64,000 bases of DNA from assembly GCF_023586525.1 (NCBI RefSeq), contig NZ_CP097763.1:248001-312000 (forward strand), read 5' to 3'. Under the pieces are notes generated by a model. That model saw only the letters and a list, made by a program, of their open reading frames with translations, was not told the DNA's origin and did no database searches. This stretch comes from Candidatus Blochmannia vicinus. Its GTDB lineage: Bacteria > Pseudomonadota > Gammaproteobacteria > Enterobacterales > Enterobacteriaceae. Position numbers and translations under genes: made by a program. Shown in pieces: positions 10,730 through 23,263 of the stretch (the first letter of the stretch is position 1; each line of letters begins with the position of its first letter).

Positions 10730-11410
10730 ATGATGAAAGAGTTGAGTTGGCGATATTTTTTATCAGAAGAAAAAAAATTATCATATTTTAATAATATATT
10801 ATCTTATTTAGAAGAACAGAAAAAGAAAGGAATTGTTTATTATCCAAAACAAAAAGATATTTTTAATGCATTTCGATTTACTAGTTTTGAATCTGTTAAA
10901 GTTGTTATTATAGGACAAGATCCTTATCATGGACCAAATCAAGCGCATGGGCTTGCTTTTTCTGTGTTACCTGGCGTTTTAATACCTCCTTCTTTAAAGA
11001 ATATCTATAAAGAACTCGTGTCCGATATACCCAATTTTATTATACCAAATCATGGGTTTTTGAAAAGTTGGACAAAGGAAGGGGTATTGTTACTGAATAG
11101 TATTTTGACTGTTGAAGCAGGAAAAAGTCATTCTCACGCTCATATTGGATGGGAATTATTTACAAATAAAGTAATACATATACTTAATGTTTATAAAGAA
11201 AAAATTATATTTATGTTATGGGGGCGATATGCTCAAAGAAAAGGGAATATGATTAGTCAAAAAAAACATCATATTTTAACTGCATCGCATCCTTCACCTA
11301 TATCAGCTCAATATGGGTTTTTAGGATGTCGGCATTTTTCTAAGGCTAATATGTTTTTAATGCAAGAAGATAAACAGGTTATTGATTGGCAACCTAAAAT
11401 AGGTGGTTGA
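10730..11410 (+). CDS. ung: Uracil-DNA glycosylase
   Basis: Removes uracil from DNA, the first step of repair after cytosine deamination. The 226-aa protein has the catalytic water-activating loop GQDPYHGPNQAHG (Asp64, His67) and the DNA-intercalation loop SHPSPIS with His187. The family C-terminal region FLGCRHFSKAN follows. Two Met codons are adjacent at the start. Retention is notable because other repair genes of the syntenic E. coli region (recO, recN) are missing. Confidence 0.98.
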   Translation: MMKELSWRYFLSEEKKLSYFNNILSYLEEQKKKGIVYYPKQKDIFNAFRFTSFESVKVVIIGQDPYHGPNQAHGLAFSVLPGVLIPPSLKNIYKELVSDIPNFIIPNHGFLKSWTKEGVLLLNSILTVEAGKSHSHAHIGWELFTNKVIHILNVYKEKIIFMLWGRYAQRKGNMISQKKHHILTASHPSPISAQYGFLGCRHFSKANMFLMQEDKQVIDWQPKIGG

Positions 11411-11790
11411 AGTTTAATAAAAATTGAAAATGTTCTAAAGGGTGTTTAGATATTATAATTGCATGGTGTTATTATATAGTTTTAATTATTTTTATTTTGT
11501 GTTTTAAATACTTGCTTATTTTTTACTAACAAATAATTTTTTAAAGCAATAGTTCATCATATACCGTAAAGATTATATAACATGAATAATCTAAAATCGA
11601 TATTTTATCGCTAATTTAATGCAATGGTTATTACAATTATATAAATTTTAATAAAATTACCTATGTCCTATATAATAGGATAACTTTTCCATTAGGGTGT
11701 CAATTGTTGTATAATTGTTATTTAGCAACTGTATACAGCAGACATGTAATTAACTCTGATTTATTATAGAATGTTTTACATACATAATAT
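11411..11790. other. Intergenic, ung-grpE convergent spacer
   Basis: About 380 bp between convergent genes, AT-rich, with only a short 6-bp inverted repeat (TCCTAT/ATAGGA, about 11669-11683). No gene recognised. Confidence 0.55.
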
Positions 11791-12381
11791 TTAGCATTTA
11801 GCTCTTGATACTGTAACCATAGCAGGTCGAATTAATCTACCATTAAGAATGTATCCTTTTTGAATAATTGTTAATACTTGATTTGGTTTTTGATCCTCGG
11901 ATTCTACCATAGATATTGCTTGATGTATTTCAGGATTAAACGGGACATGAATTTCGTGTATAGATTCTAGTCCTAATTTGTATACAGTATCTAAAAATGA
12001 TTTTAATGTTAGTTCAATTCCTTCTATTATGGCAGATAATGAAGCATTGGAATGATCCGAAATATTCAATGTACGTTCTAAATTATCAATGACTGGTAGT
12101 AATTCAAACATGAACCGTTCTAGCCCAAATTTATGGATTTTTTCTATTTCTTGGGCATTACGTCGGCGAATATTTTCTATTTCAGCTGTCAGACGTAGTA
12201 TGGTATCGCGTTCATGTTCTTTAAGTTGAGCTAATTTGATTTTTAATTTAACAATTTGATCATTTTTTGGATCAATAATGTTATCTGCTGTAGAATTAGA
12301 TTCTAATAATTCTTCTTTTTCTATTTTTTTATCTTGTGATATATGTTCATTAATATTGTTTTTTATATTGTTGTCTATCAT
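11791..12381 (-). CDS. grpE: Nucleotide exchange factor GrpE
   Basis: Releases ADP from DnaK in the Hsp70 cycle. The 196-aa protein (197 in E. coli) has a polar N-terminus, a long coiled coil at about residues 45-90 (QIVKLKIKLAQLKEHERDT) and the conserved GrpE stretch RFMFELLPVIDNLERTL, then NPEIHQAIS and the beta-domain end KGYILNGRLIRPAMVTVS. It diverges from nadK exactly as in E. coli. A promoter-like site upstream has features of both sigma-32 and sigma-70 recognition. Confidence 0.97.
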   Translation of the reverse strand: MIDNNIKNNINEHISQDKKIEKEELLESNSTADNIIDPKNDQIVKLKIKLAQLKEHERDTILRLTAEIENIRRRNAQEIEKIHKFGLERFMFELLPVIDNLERTLNISDHSNASLSAIIEGIELTLKSFLDTVYKLGLESIHEIHVPFNPEIHQAISMVESEDQKPNQVLTIIQKGYILNGRLIRPAMVTVSRAKC

Positions 12382-12426
12382 GAATTTTATCCTCTGCTTA
12401 TTAATTACATATTTTATAATTCAGTT

Positions 12427-12455
12427 ATTATAAGGATGAATAACAGGTATTCAAG
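12427..12455 (-). promoter_or_regulatory. grpE promoter, overlapping sigma-70 / sigma-32-like
   Basis: Read on the minus strand, TTGAAT (12449-12454) is separated by 16 bp from a perfect TATAAT (12427-12432). The same bases read CTTGAAT, 13 bp, CCTTATAA, close to the sigma-32 pattern CTTGAAA-N13/14-CCCCATNT. The site lies about 45 bp before the grpE start. Prediction by eye only. Confidence 0.5.
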
Positions 12456-12511
12456 ATATCATTTGTGATGAATAAAAAAATTACAACAAAACAGAAAGGA
12501 TTCATAATAAC

Positions 12512-13405
12512 ATGACTTCTTCTATTTTTAGTACCGTTGGTATTATAGGATACTCTCGTTATCCGCAAGCTATACACACATATGATATTTTATATCGTTG
12601 GCTGTATAATAAAGGGATAACGGTAATCATTGAACATCATGCGGCTAGTTTATTAAATATGCAAAAATCGGTTGTAGGTGATTTGAATCATATAGGTAAT
12701 TATGCAGATTTAGCTATAGTTATAGGAGGAGATGGAAATATGTTAAGAGCTGCGAATATTTTAGCTCAGTATGATATTAAAGTTATTGGTATTAATCGCG
12801 GAACTCTTGGATTTCTTACTGATTTAGATCCTAATTCAGCGCTAATGGAATTGTCCGAAGTTTTATCTGGTCATTTTGTTAATGAAAAGCGCTTTTTGTT
12901 AGATGTAACAGTACAACGCTGTAGTAAAGTTACCAAGTTAGGTAGTGCTATTAATGAAGTTATTTTACATACAAATACAATTAGACGCATGATTGAGTTT
13001 GAGCTATATATTGATAATAATTTTGTTTTTTCTCAGAGATCTGATGGGCTAATTATTTCTACTCCAACGGGATCAACTGCATATGCCTTATCTGCGGGAG
13101 GACCTATTCTTAGTCCAATGGTAGACGCTATTATATTAGTGTCAATATGTCCTCATACTTTATCATCTCGTCCAGTTGTGATTAATAGTGAAAGTATTAT
13201 TCGTTTAAAATTCTCTAAAGTGACGTCTGAATTGAAAATTGGTTGCGACAATCAAATTCCTATTTTCATAGGTAAAGAAGAAGAAATTTTTATTCAACGT
13301 AGTAATTATTATCTTGATTTAATTCACCCTAATAACTATAACTATTTTAAAACATTGAATATTAAGCTTGGTTGGTCAAAAAATATTTCTGAAACAGAAA
13401 AGTAG
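12512..13405 (+). CDS. nadK: NAD kinase
   Basis: Phosphorylates NAD to NADP, the only route to NADP in most bacteria. The 297-aa protein (292 in E. coli) has the catalytic GGDGNMLRAA (72-81), the conserved NRGTLGFLTDLDP near residue 94 and TPTGSTAYALSAGGP near 188. A purine-rich AGAAAGGA lies about 14 bp before the ATG and is a plausible ribosome site. In E. coli recN lies between nadK and bamE; here the next gene is bamE directly. Confidence 0.98.
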   Translation: MTSSIFSTVGIIGYSRYPQAIHTYDILYRWLYNKGITVIIEHHAASLLNMQKSVVGDLNHIGNYADLAIVIGGDGNMLRAANILAQYDIKVIGINRGTLGFLTDLDPNSALMELSEVLSGHFVNEKRFLLDVTVQRCSKVTKLGSAINEVILHTNTIRRMIEFELYIDNNFVFSQRSDGLIISTPTGSTAYALSAGGPILSPMVDAIILVSICPHTLSSRPVVINSESIIRLKFSKVTSELKIGCDNQIPIFIGKEEEIFIQRSNYYLDLIHPNNYNYFKTLNIKLGWSKNISETEK

Positions 13406-13491
13406 TAGCAATATAATTAGATAATAGCTTCATGAAATATTTATTTTTGTTTTAATGATTTTCAACTATGGAATGAATTGGATAGAAGATT

Positions 13492-13839
13492 ATGTGTTTG
13501 AAAGTGTTGCAACCTATACTACACACCATCGTTTCGATAGCAACGATGGTGTGTAGTATAGGTTGCACAATGATACAGTATATGCCTAAACAGTTTGATG
13601 TAAAGCAAGGTAATTATTTGTCTGAGTGTGAAATAAATAGAATTTGTCTTGGTATGACAAAATCTGACGTATCTTCTAATATTGGAGCTCCAACGTTGCA
13701 AGGTTTGTTAGCGCCAAATATATGGTATTATATTTTTTATCATCGTATTGGTAATAAAATAGTAAAACATCAAATTTTGACATTAAAGTTTGATACTAAT
13801 GATGTTTTAATAACTATTGATAAAAAAGTAATAGTTTAA
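13492..13839 (+). CDS. bamE: Outer-membrane assembly lipoprotein BamE
   Basis: Small lipoprotein of the BAM complex that inserts beta-barrel proteins into the outer membrane. The mature domain is clear: QGNYLSECEINRICLGMTKSDV, GAPTLQG, WYYIFYHRI and LTLKFDTNDVL match E. coli BamE. It is 115 aa (113 in E. coli). The N-terminal 25 residues form a hydrophobic signal ending in a lipobox-like SIGC with Cys25 as lipidation site. The DNA for residues 6-26 is one perfect inverted repeat (13508-13567), so about half of the signal peptide is the reverse complement of the other half. A Cys at position 2 and Gln at 7 are unusual for a signal peptide, but function seems possible. Confidence 0.93.
   Translation: MCLKVLQPILHTIVSIATMVCSIGCTMIQYMPKQFDVKQGNYLSECEINRICLGMTKSDVSSNIGAPTLQGLLAPNIWYYIFYHRIGNKIVKHQILTLKFDTNDVLITIDKKVIV
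13508..13567. repeat. Perfect 26-bp inverted repeat inside bamE signal-peptide codons
   Basis: Arms 13508-13533 and 13542-13567 are exact reverse complements, separated by the 8-nt loop TCGATAGC. The left arm starts TGCAACCTATACTACACACC. It is inside the open frame and unusually GC-rich for this genome. In mRNA it would form a very stable hairpin close behind the start codon. Confidence 0.97.
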
Positions 13840-13958
13840 AATTTAATGATAAGATTACGAGTTTTTAATGAAATTTTACGGGTTTTCATGTAAAAATAAG
13901 TATTGAAATTAACAAATTTAAATATGAATATTTTTTGTATTTTATGTGATAAAATATA

Positions 13959-14393
13959 TTACATACCGTACATTTTATTAGCTCTGGAAACGAATGATTT
14001 AATTATGTTTTTATACTTTTTTTTAAAAATGTGATTGAAAAATTTTTCAATAAATATTGATTTAAATTCATAATAGGAAGCATATTCAATTCTACTGATA
14101 CTAGAAGTAATAGGAATAAATTTCCAGTAACCATAAAATGATTTAAATGGTCCTCTTACTAAAACGATTATGATGCTTTTGTTTTCTATAAAAAAATTAT
14201 GAGTTACTAATGATTTAACCATTCCATTTGTAACTAGATTTATTTCGGCAATTAATTCGTTATCCTTTTGATCTAAAATTTTACTTACATTACATCCAGG
14301 AATAAATTGAGTATAGGAATTAATATCGTTTACTAAGTGAAACATTTGTTTTACGCTATAAGGAACTGAGGTAAAATATTTAACATGATACAT
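13959..14393 (-). CDS. ratA: RatA/PasT-like START-domain protein
   Basis: Homologue of E. coli RatA (PasT, YfjG), a START-like coenzyme Q-binding fold protein variously reported to block 70S assembly or to support respiration and persistence. The 144 aa align over the family length: VPYSVKQMFHLVNDINSYTQFIPGC near the N-terminus, then RGPFKSFYGYWKF and a basic C-terminal helix. The partner ratB, adjacent in E. coli, is missing. Position between bamE and smpB matches E. coli. Divergence is strong, with many Ile/Lys/Asn, as expected from AT bias. Confidence 0.85.
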   Translation of the reverse strand: MYHVKYFTSVPYSVKQMFHLVNDINSYTQFIPGCNVSKILDQKDNELIAEINLVTNGMVKSLVTHNFFIENKSIIIVLVRGPFKSFYGYWKFIPITSSISRIEYASYYEFKSIFIEKFFNHIFKKKYKNIIKSFVSRANKMYGM

Positions 14394-14420
14394 ATTTATC
14401 TTGTTTTTATTTTTAATAAT

Positions 14421-14460
14421 TTTTATCTTTGTATATATACTAATTTATGCAAAGATAAAA
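14421..14460. repeat. 11-bp inverted repeat between ratA and smpB
   Basis: TTTTATCTTTG at 14421-14431 and its exact reverse complement at 14450-14460, with an 18-nt AT-rich spacer. It lies in the divergent ratA/smpB promoter region and could be an operator or chance in AT-rich DNA. Confidence 0.4.
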
Positions 14461-14554
14461 CAATTATGTTTCATATATGTAAAACATTATATTAGCAATG
14501 TATTTATTTTTAAACAATAAAATTAAAAGCAATATCTTTTATGAAAATTATGTT

Positions 14555-15022
14555 ATGAATCAATTAATTTTAAAAAAAATTACTCAAAATAAGCGTGCGT
14601 ATTATGAATATTTTATTGAAAAAAAAATAGAAGCCGGAATTGTATTGTTGGGATGGGAAGTAAAATCAGCGCGTTCTAATATGGTAACTATTGATAACAG
14701 CTATGTATCTTTTGATAATAGGGAAGCGTATATTTATAATTCTATATTCCAGACAAGTATAACGCAATTGTATAATGAAGTTTATAATGCAGTTCGCATA
14801 CGTAAGTTATTATTAAAGAAAAATGAATTACTATTTTTGATGGAAACGGTTAAGCGAAGAGGTTATACTATAGTTGTTTTAGATTTGTATTGGAGGTATT
14901 CTTGGATTAAAATAAATATCGGAATTGCTAAAGGTAAAAAAAAGTATGATAAAAGAGATGTAATAGATGCACATAAATGGAAGAAAGAAAAAGTACATAT
15001 TTTAAAATATATGAATAAATAG
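14555..15022 (+). CDS. smpB: SsrA-binding protein SmpB
   Basis: Binds tmRNA and positions it in the empty A site of stalled ribosomes. Family signatures are present: NKRAYYEYFIEKKIEAGIVL, GWEVKSARS, DNSYVSF, RIRKLLLKKNEL and the C-terminal GIAKGKKKYDKRDVI. The open frame extends upstream to an ATG at 14498, but those 19 extra residues do not match the family, and the ATG at 14555 gives 155 aa (160 in E. coli). Neither start has a clear Shine-Dalgarno, so the start is uncertain. Its partner RNA ssrA follows about 50 bp downstream, as in E. coli. Confidence 0.93.
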   Translation: MNQLILKKITQNKRAYYEYFIEKKIEAGIVLLGWEVKSARSNMVTIDNSYVSFDNREAYIYNSIFQTSITQLYNEVYNAVRIRKLLLKKNELLFLMETVKRRGYTIVVLDLYWRYSWIKINIGIAKGKKKYDKRDVIDAHKWKKEKVHILKYMNK

Positions 15023-15048
15023 TGTTTCGTATATACGTTATTTTATGT

Positions 15049-15054
15049 TACAAT
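15049..15054 (+). promoter_or_regulatory. Possible -10 element for tmRNA
   Basis: TACAAT lies 16 bp before the predicted mature tmRNA 5' end. The -35 position (around 15025-15031, TTTCGTA) is weak, so this is tentative. Confidence 0.35.
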
Positions 15055-15070
15055 GGTCTTTATTTACAGC

Positions 15071-15472
15071 GGGGCTGATTTAGGATTCGACGGGATATCT
15101 TATATTTGAAGTGCATGCCGAGGTGGGGTAGGCCTCGTAAAACAGCCTCAAAAAATAACTGCAAATAGTACACGTAGTGAATCTGTTGCTTTGGCAGCTT
15201 AAATCAGATTGATAATTTGAAGGTTCCCTCTCATATTTAGTATTTACTCTTAGATATTAAAAATAAAATCGGTAAGAGAGGTCATAGAAATAAGAGTGCA
15301 CGTGAAAGTTTGCTTTTTGACTTAGCGTTAAGTAATTATAAAAAGGCTAGTGGGTTTAGTGATTGGTCTTAATATATCTAAATCGATTAAATACAATTTA
15401 AGACCTAAGCATGTAGGTGACTAAGAATAATTAGAATTCTGGACGCGGGTTCAAATCCCGCCAGCTCCACCA
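15071..15472 (+). ncRNA. ssrA: tmRNA (transfer-messenger RNA)
   Basis: Rescues stalled ribosomes with SmpB. The 5' end GGGGCTGATTTAGGATTCGA and 3' end GGTTCAAATCCCGCCAGCTCCACCA form the tRNA-Ala-like acceptor, T-arm and encoded CCA. The tag reading frame runs 15161-15202, starts with GCA and encodes ANSTRSESVALAA followed by TAA. The LAA proteolysis end is conserved while the middle differs from the E. coli tag ANDENYALAA and is three residues longer. The RNA is about 400 nt (363 in E. coli), the extra length being in the pseudoknot part. It encodes CCA although the tRNA genes of this window do not. Confidence 0.97.
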
Positions 15473-15817
15473 AAGATGTAAAGATATAAAATGTGAGTAA
15501 ATCCAATTAAATAATCAATTATTTAAAAGGGAATTTTATATAAGTAGATGTGTTACTGTTTTGATTATGAAAGATAATCAGTTGGATTTGTGTGCTACAT
15601 TAAGATTAGTTTGGGTAAGGTTGATATAATAAAAATTTCAGAGTTGTTTTCTACACCTACTTATTTAGTAAATGTATACAGTCGCTTTCTTATTGTACCA
15701 TTCAAAAATTTTATCTAACAAGATAATGTTTGTTTTCTTGTTTAAAATTTAATTATTTAATAACAAGAATATCTATTGTTTGAAAACTAAATTAAGAAAT
15801 TTTTAAGAAAAAATTAT
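15473..15817. other. Intergenic, ssrA-emrE
   Basis: About 345 bp. It contains a 9-bp hairpin (TTAAATAAT/ATTATTTAA, 15507-15526) and AAATCCAA with its complement about 75 bp later, possible 3' structures of the tmRNA precursor. No gene recognised. Confidence 0.5.
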
Positions 15818-16147
15818 ATGGATTATTTATATTTATTTGTTGCTATTCTTTCAGAAGTTGTTGCTACTGCTTCTTTAAAAGCATCTGAAGGATTTAGTAA
15901 ATTGTATCCTTCTATTGTGGTAGTGGTTGGTTATTTACTTTCTTTTATATTGTTATCTTTAGTATTACAAACAATACCAATGGGTATTGCATATTCTTGT
16001 TGGGCTGGTCTTGGAATTATATTTATCACTATAGTAGGATATTTGTTCTATGATCAAAAATTAGATAGTCTAGCTATTATTGGTATTACTTTTATTATTA
16101 TTGGTGTTGTATTAATTAATGTATTTTCCAGAGCTATAAAACATTAA
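15818..16147 (+). CDS. emrE: Small multidrug resistance transporter EmrE
   Basis: Proton-coupled antiporter of the SMR family with four membrane segments (about residues 3-21, 30-50, 57-76 and 84-103), working as a dimer in the inner membrane. The 109-aa protein aligns end to end with E. coli EmrE (110 aa). The essential membrane glutamate is Glu13 in AILSEVVATA; SEGFSKLYPS, IPMGIAYSCWAGLGI and the C-terminal VLINVFSRA match. SugE/Gdx-type sequences fit less well. E. coli emrE sits in a prophage, so synteny does not help. The 3' end lies in a perfect hairpin. Confidence 0.9.
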   Translation: MDYLYLFVAILSEVVATASLKASEGFSKLYPSIVVVVGYLLSFILLSLVLQTIPMGIAYSCWAGLGIIFITIVGYLFYDQKLDSLAIIGITFIIIGVVLINVFSRAIKH

Positions 16148-16175
16148 TCTGCGTGTAATTAATGTTTTATAGCTC
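16131..16175 (+). terminator. Perfect 18-bp hairpin overlapping emrE stop
   Basis: Arms 16131-16148 (GAGCTATAAAACATTAAT) and 16158-16175 are exact reverse complements with a 9-nt loop. The left arm encodes the last residues and the stop of emrE. There is only a weak T-rich tract after it. Confidence 0.65.
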
Positions 16176-16644
16176 ACCTTTATAAAATTTATTGTAAAAA
16201 TTATATTTTTATCTATATATTTTGTATAATTTAAAATTATTTTGTTTGTGTTTGAGGTAATTTTTATTGGTATTAAAGTGTGTTTTGTTTATTTTAGGCA
16301 GGTAAGTTTTGTTTACATTTTTTGTAATTTATTGAAATTTTTAATCATTTTATTTGTGGAAATGTTATTTTAGAGTTTGATATTTTAATTAGATTGTTAT
16401 GTTGATGTCTGTAGATCGTATACGTATTGCTATGATACATTAATAATGATTAGGTGTAATATAATTTTTTTATAGTTTTAATTGTTCTAAAATTTTTTGT
16501 TTTAAAGGGATTAGAATGTTGTGGAAAATTTATGTGTACGTATAGTATGAATTTGTTTGTTGGGTTTATCATAATTAATATGGGTATTTTATCGTAAACT
16601 ATAATGACTAATTCTTGAACGTAATTGACGATGTAAATTAATAT
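16176..16644. other. Intergenic, emrE-pssA
   Basis: About 470 bp of T-rich plus-strand DNA. E. coli genes yfiF, trxC, yfiP and yfiQ lie before pssA; no remnant was recognised. The pssA promoter is expected in the last part. Confidence 0.5.
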
Positions 16645-18021
16645 ATGGTAAAAATGAAATTTAATATTTTAAATAAGTTTGATGATCATAAAAAATTTCT
16701 TGTAGGCTTACCTAAAATTGTTCAGAGGTTGGATTATTTTAGAATTTTGTATAGTCCTAAAGAATTTAGCAATGAATTGCTATACGCTATTTCTAGAGCA
16801 TGTAATCATATTTGTTTAGTAACACTTTATTTAGAAGGTGATCAAGGAGGTAAAAAGATTATTGATGCCTTATTTCGAGTAAAGAAAATTCGTCCGAAAA
16901 TTAAGATTATAATTTTAGTGGATTGGCATCGTGCTAGGAGAGGTCGTATTGGTTCATCTAAAGAATATACAAATATTGACTGGTATACAGATCTTGTAAA
17001 TAAGTATCCTAATACTGAGATTGCAATATATGGAATACCAATTAACATAAATGAGGCATTAGGGGTTTTTCATTTGAAGGGATTTATTATTGATGATCAA
17101 ATATTATATAGCGGAGCTAGTTTGAGTGATGAGTATTTACATATAAATACTAAGTATCGATACGATCGGTACCATATAATACGGAATCGTCAATTGTCAA
17201 ATATTATGTTGGATTATATTGATAAAGAATTATTGTCTTCGAGGGTCAGTAATAAATTAGGGTGTGAAAGTTCTTTAAGCAAATTAAATAAGTATAGGAA
17301 AAATGATGTTCGTTTGTTACGTCGTAATTTGCGAAGAGTTTGTTATTGTTATCAGGGTAATGCGACATTTAATGAATTGGCAATAGCTCCGTTGGTTGGT
17401 TTGGGTAAAAATAGTGAACTTAATCAAGCAATTTATCATTTAATTTGTTCGTCAAAGAATAAAATTATATTATGCACTCCATATTTTAATATGCCAAATG
17501 TATTAATAAATGCTTTAATTTATTTGTTACACAAAGGAAGGAATATAGAAATTATTGTAGGAGATAAAATTGCTAATGATTTTTATATTCCTTCTAATAA
17601 ACCATTTACATTAATTAGTGTTTTACCGTATTTATATGAACTAAATTTGCGTTATTTTTTGAAGAAATTGCAAAATTATGTTGATAATAAACAATTAACA
17701 GTGCGGATGTGGAAAGAAGGTAATAATGGGTATCATGTTAAAGGTATTTGGGTGGATGACGAGTGGCAGTTGCTTACCGGAAATAATTTAAATCCTAGAT
17801 CTTTGAGGTTTGATTTGGAGAACGCTTTACTTATACATGATCCATGTAAAATGTTGTTGAACCAAAATAATAAAGAACTGAATACTATTCGTATGCACAC
17901 TAGTCCAATTATTCATTATACGTCGTTACAACATATATCTAATTATCCAGTGAAAGTAGGACAGTTTCTTCATAAAATTCGTAAATTTAGGTTTGATCGG
18001 TTAATTAATCGTATTTTATAA
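16645..18021 (+). CDS. pssA: CDP-diacylglycerol-serine O-phosphatidyltransferase
   Basis: Makes phosphatidylserine, the precursor of phosphatidylethanolamine. It is the phospholipase D-superfamily type of gammaproteobacteria, 458 aa against 451 in E. coli. Two HKD-type motifs are visible: HLKGFIID (His143, Lys145, Asp150) and HVKGIWVDD near residue 363, followed by GNNLNPRSLRFDLENALL. The basic C-terminus HKIRKFRFDRLINRIL resembles the membrane-associating E. coli end. A second ATG three codons in (16654) is an alternative start. The stop is only 51 bp from the 3' end of the oppositely transcribed 23S gene. Confidence 0.97.
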   Translation: MVKMKFNILNKFDDHKKFLVGLPKIVQRLDYFRILYSPKEFSNELLYAISRACNHICLVTLYLEGDQGGKKIIDALFRVKKIRPKIKIIILVDWHRARRGRIGSSKEYTNIDWYTDLVNKYPNTEIAIYGIPININEALGVFHLKGFIIDDQILYSGASLSDEYLHINTKYRYDRYHIIRNRQLSNIMLDYIDKELLSSRVSNKLGCESSLSKLNKYRKNDVRLLRRNLRRVCYCYQGNATFNELAIAPLVGLGKNSELNQAIYHLICSSKNKIILCTPYFNMPNVLINALIYLLHKGRNIEIIVGDKIANDFYIPSNKPFTLISVLPYLYELNLRYFLKKLQNYVDNKQLTVRMWKEGNNGYHVKGIWVDDEWQLLTGNNLNPRSLRFDLENALLIHDPCKMLLNQNNKELNTIRMHTSPIIHYTSLQHISNYPVKVGQFLHKIRKFRFDRLINRIL

Positions 18022-18072
18022 GCACGTTACTTTTCAATATGGGATTAGAACACAGAAGTCTCAGGTATTGCG
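18022..18072. other. rrl-pssA convergent spacer; 5S gene absent
   Basis: The spacer is 51 bp, far too short for a 5S gene. Bases 18054-18080 match, with few differences, the sequence just before the 23S 5' end, so flanking RNA can pair in a long stem of the kind cut by RNase III in E. coli. No intrinsic terminator for the rRNA transcript is visible. Confidence 0.75.
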
Positions 18073-21060
<2,988 letters not shown>

Positions 21061-21217
21061 CGCAATCCTCAGACCTCTAATTTAATTTAGATGAATTATA
21101 TTTTATTTTTATATAAACACATTTATCTCAATATGTGTGGATATTAATAATCCTAAATATAATATTTTATTCATTTTTAACATATTTAAAAGTTTAAGAT
21201 TTAAGTTTTATCCTAAT

Positions 21218-21229
21218 TGTTAAAGAACT
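21218..21229 (-). promoter_or_regulatory. boxA antitermination site in 16S-23S spacer
   Basis: Minus strand reads AGTTCTTTAACA, very close to the E. coli rrn boxA core TGCTCTTTAACA. It lies between tRNA-Glu and 23S, where E. coli operons also carry one. Binding site for NusB-NusE and the SuhB-containing antitermination complex. Confidence 0.8.
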
Positions 21230-21264
21230 ATAAAATACCAAATTTATTTGTGAATATTTTAAAC

Positions 21265-21337
21265 TGTCCCCTAGGGGCTTTGAACCCCTGTTGCCGCCGT
21301 GAAAGGGCAGTGTCCTAGACCTCTAGACGAAGGGGAC
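21265..21337 (-). tRNA. gltT: tRNA-Glu (UUC)
   Basis: 73-nt cloverleaf GTCCCCTTCGTCTAGAGG to AGGGGACA, with anticodon loop CTTTCAC and anticodon UUC. It sits in the 16S-23S spacer as in E. coli rrnB, rrnC, rrnE and rrnG, and is almost identical to the E. coli gene. CCA is not encoded; GTTT follows the discriminator A. Which E. coli gltTUVW copy it descends from cannot be told, so the symbol is nominal. Confidence 0.96.
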
Positions 21338-21457
21338 CCTGTGGGGGTTCTAGTTGCAATTAATAAATCAAAATTTGGTATTTATCTATGTTTTTAGTCA
21401 TATCTAAAAACATTAAATAATTTATGTGGACACTTCGCTTATATTACTTTTGATAAG

Positions 21458-23028
<1,571 letters not shown>

Positions 23029-23168
23029 AAATCAGTTTTCATTTATAATAAACAAGCGGATTAATTTCTAGCATAACTATCAATTAATCAAACTTTATAT
23101 TCTATAAATGGTATTATACTATCTTTCATATTCGCGTAAGTGCCCACATAGATTATCTAGAATTCAAT

Positions 23169-23180
23169 TGTTAAAGAACT
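23169..23180 (-). promoter_or_regulatory. boxA antitermination site in rrn leader
   Basis: Minus strand AGTTCTTTAACA followed after about 20 nt by ATGTGGGCACT, matching the E. coli rrn leader boxA and the following boxC-like GTGTGGGCACT. About 140 nt before the mature 16S 5' end. Confidence 0.8.
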
Positions 23181-23233
23181 ATATTTCCGATTGTTCATAC
23201 TTCATATTATTTTCAAAATAACAAAACAAATAC

Positions 23234-23263
23234 ATCATTAGCATTGATTTTAGTTAATGTCAA
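23234..23263 (-). promoter_or_regulatory. Putative rrn promoter
   Basis: Minus strand TTGACA (23258-23263), 18 bp, AATGAT (23234-23239). The -35 is perfect and the -10 matches 4 of 6. It lies about 55 bp before the leader boxA, as expected for an rrn promoter. No second promoter is obvious. Confidence 0.45.

Noticed and set aside
13519..13701. 60-codon minus-strand frame over bamE
   Set aside because: Opposite to a real gene; it exists mainly because the palindrome gives both strands a similar sequence.
14498..14554. Upstream extension of smpB by 19 residues
   Set aside because: Does not match the SmpB family N-terminus; the internal ATG gives the usual length, though no ribosome site decides between them.
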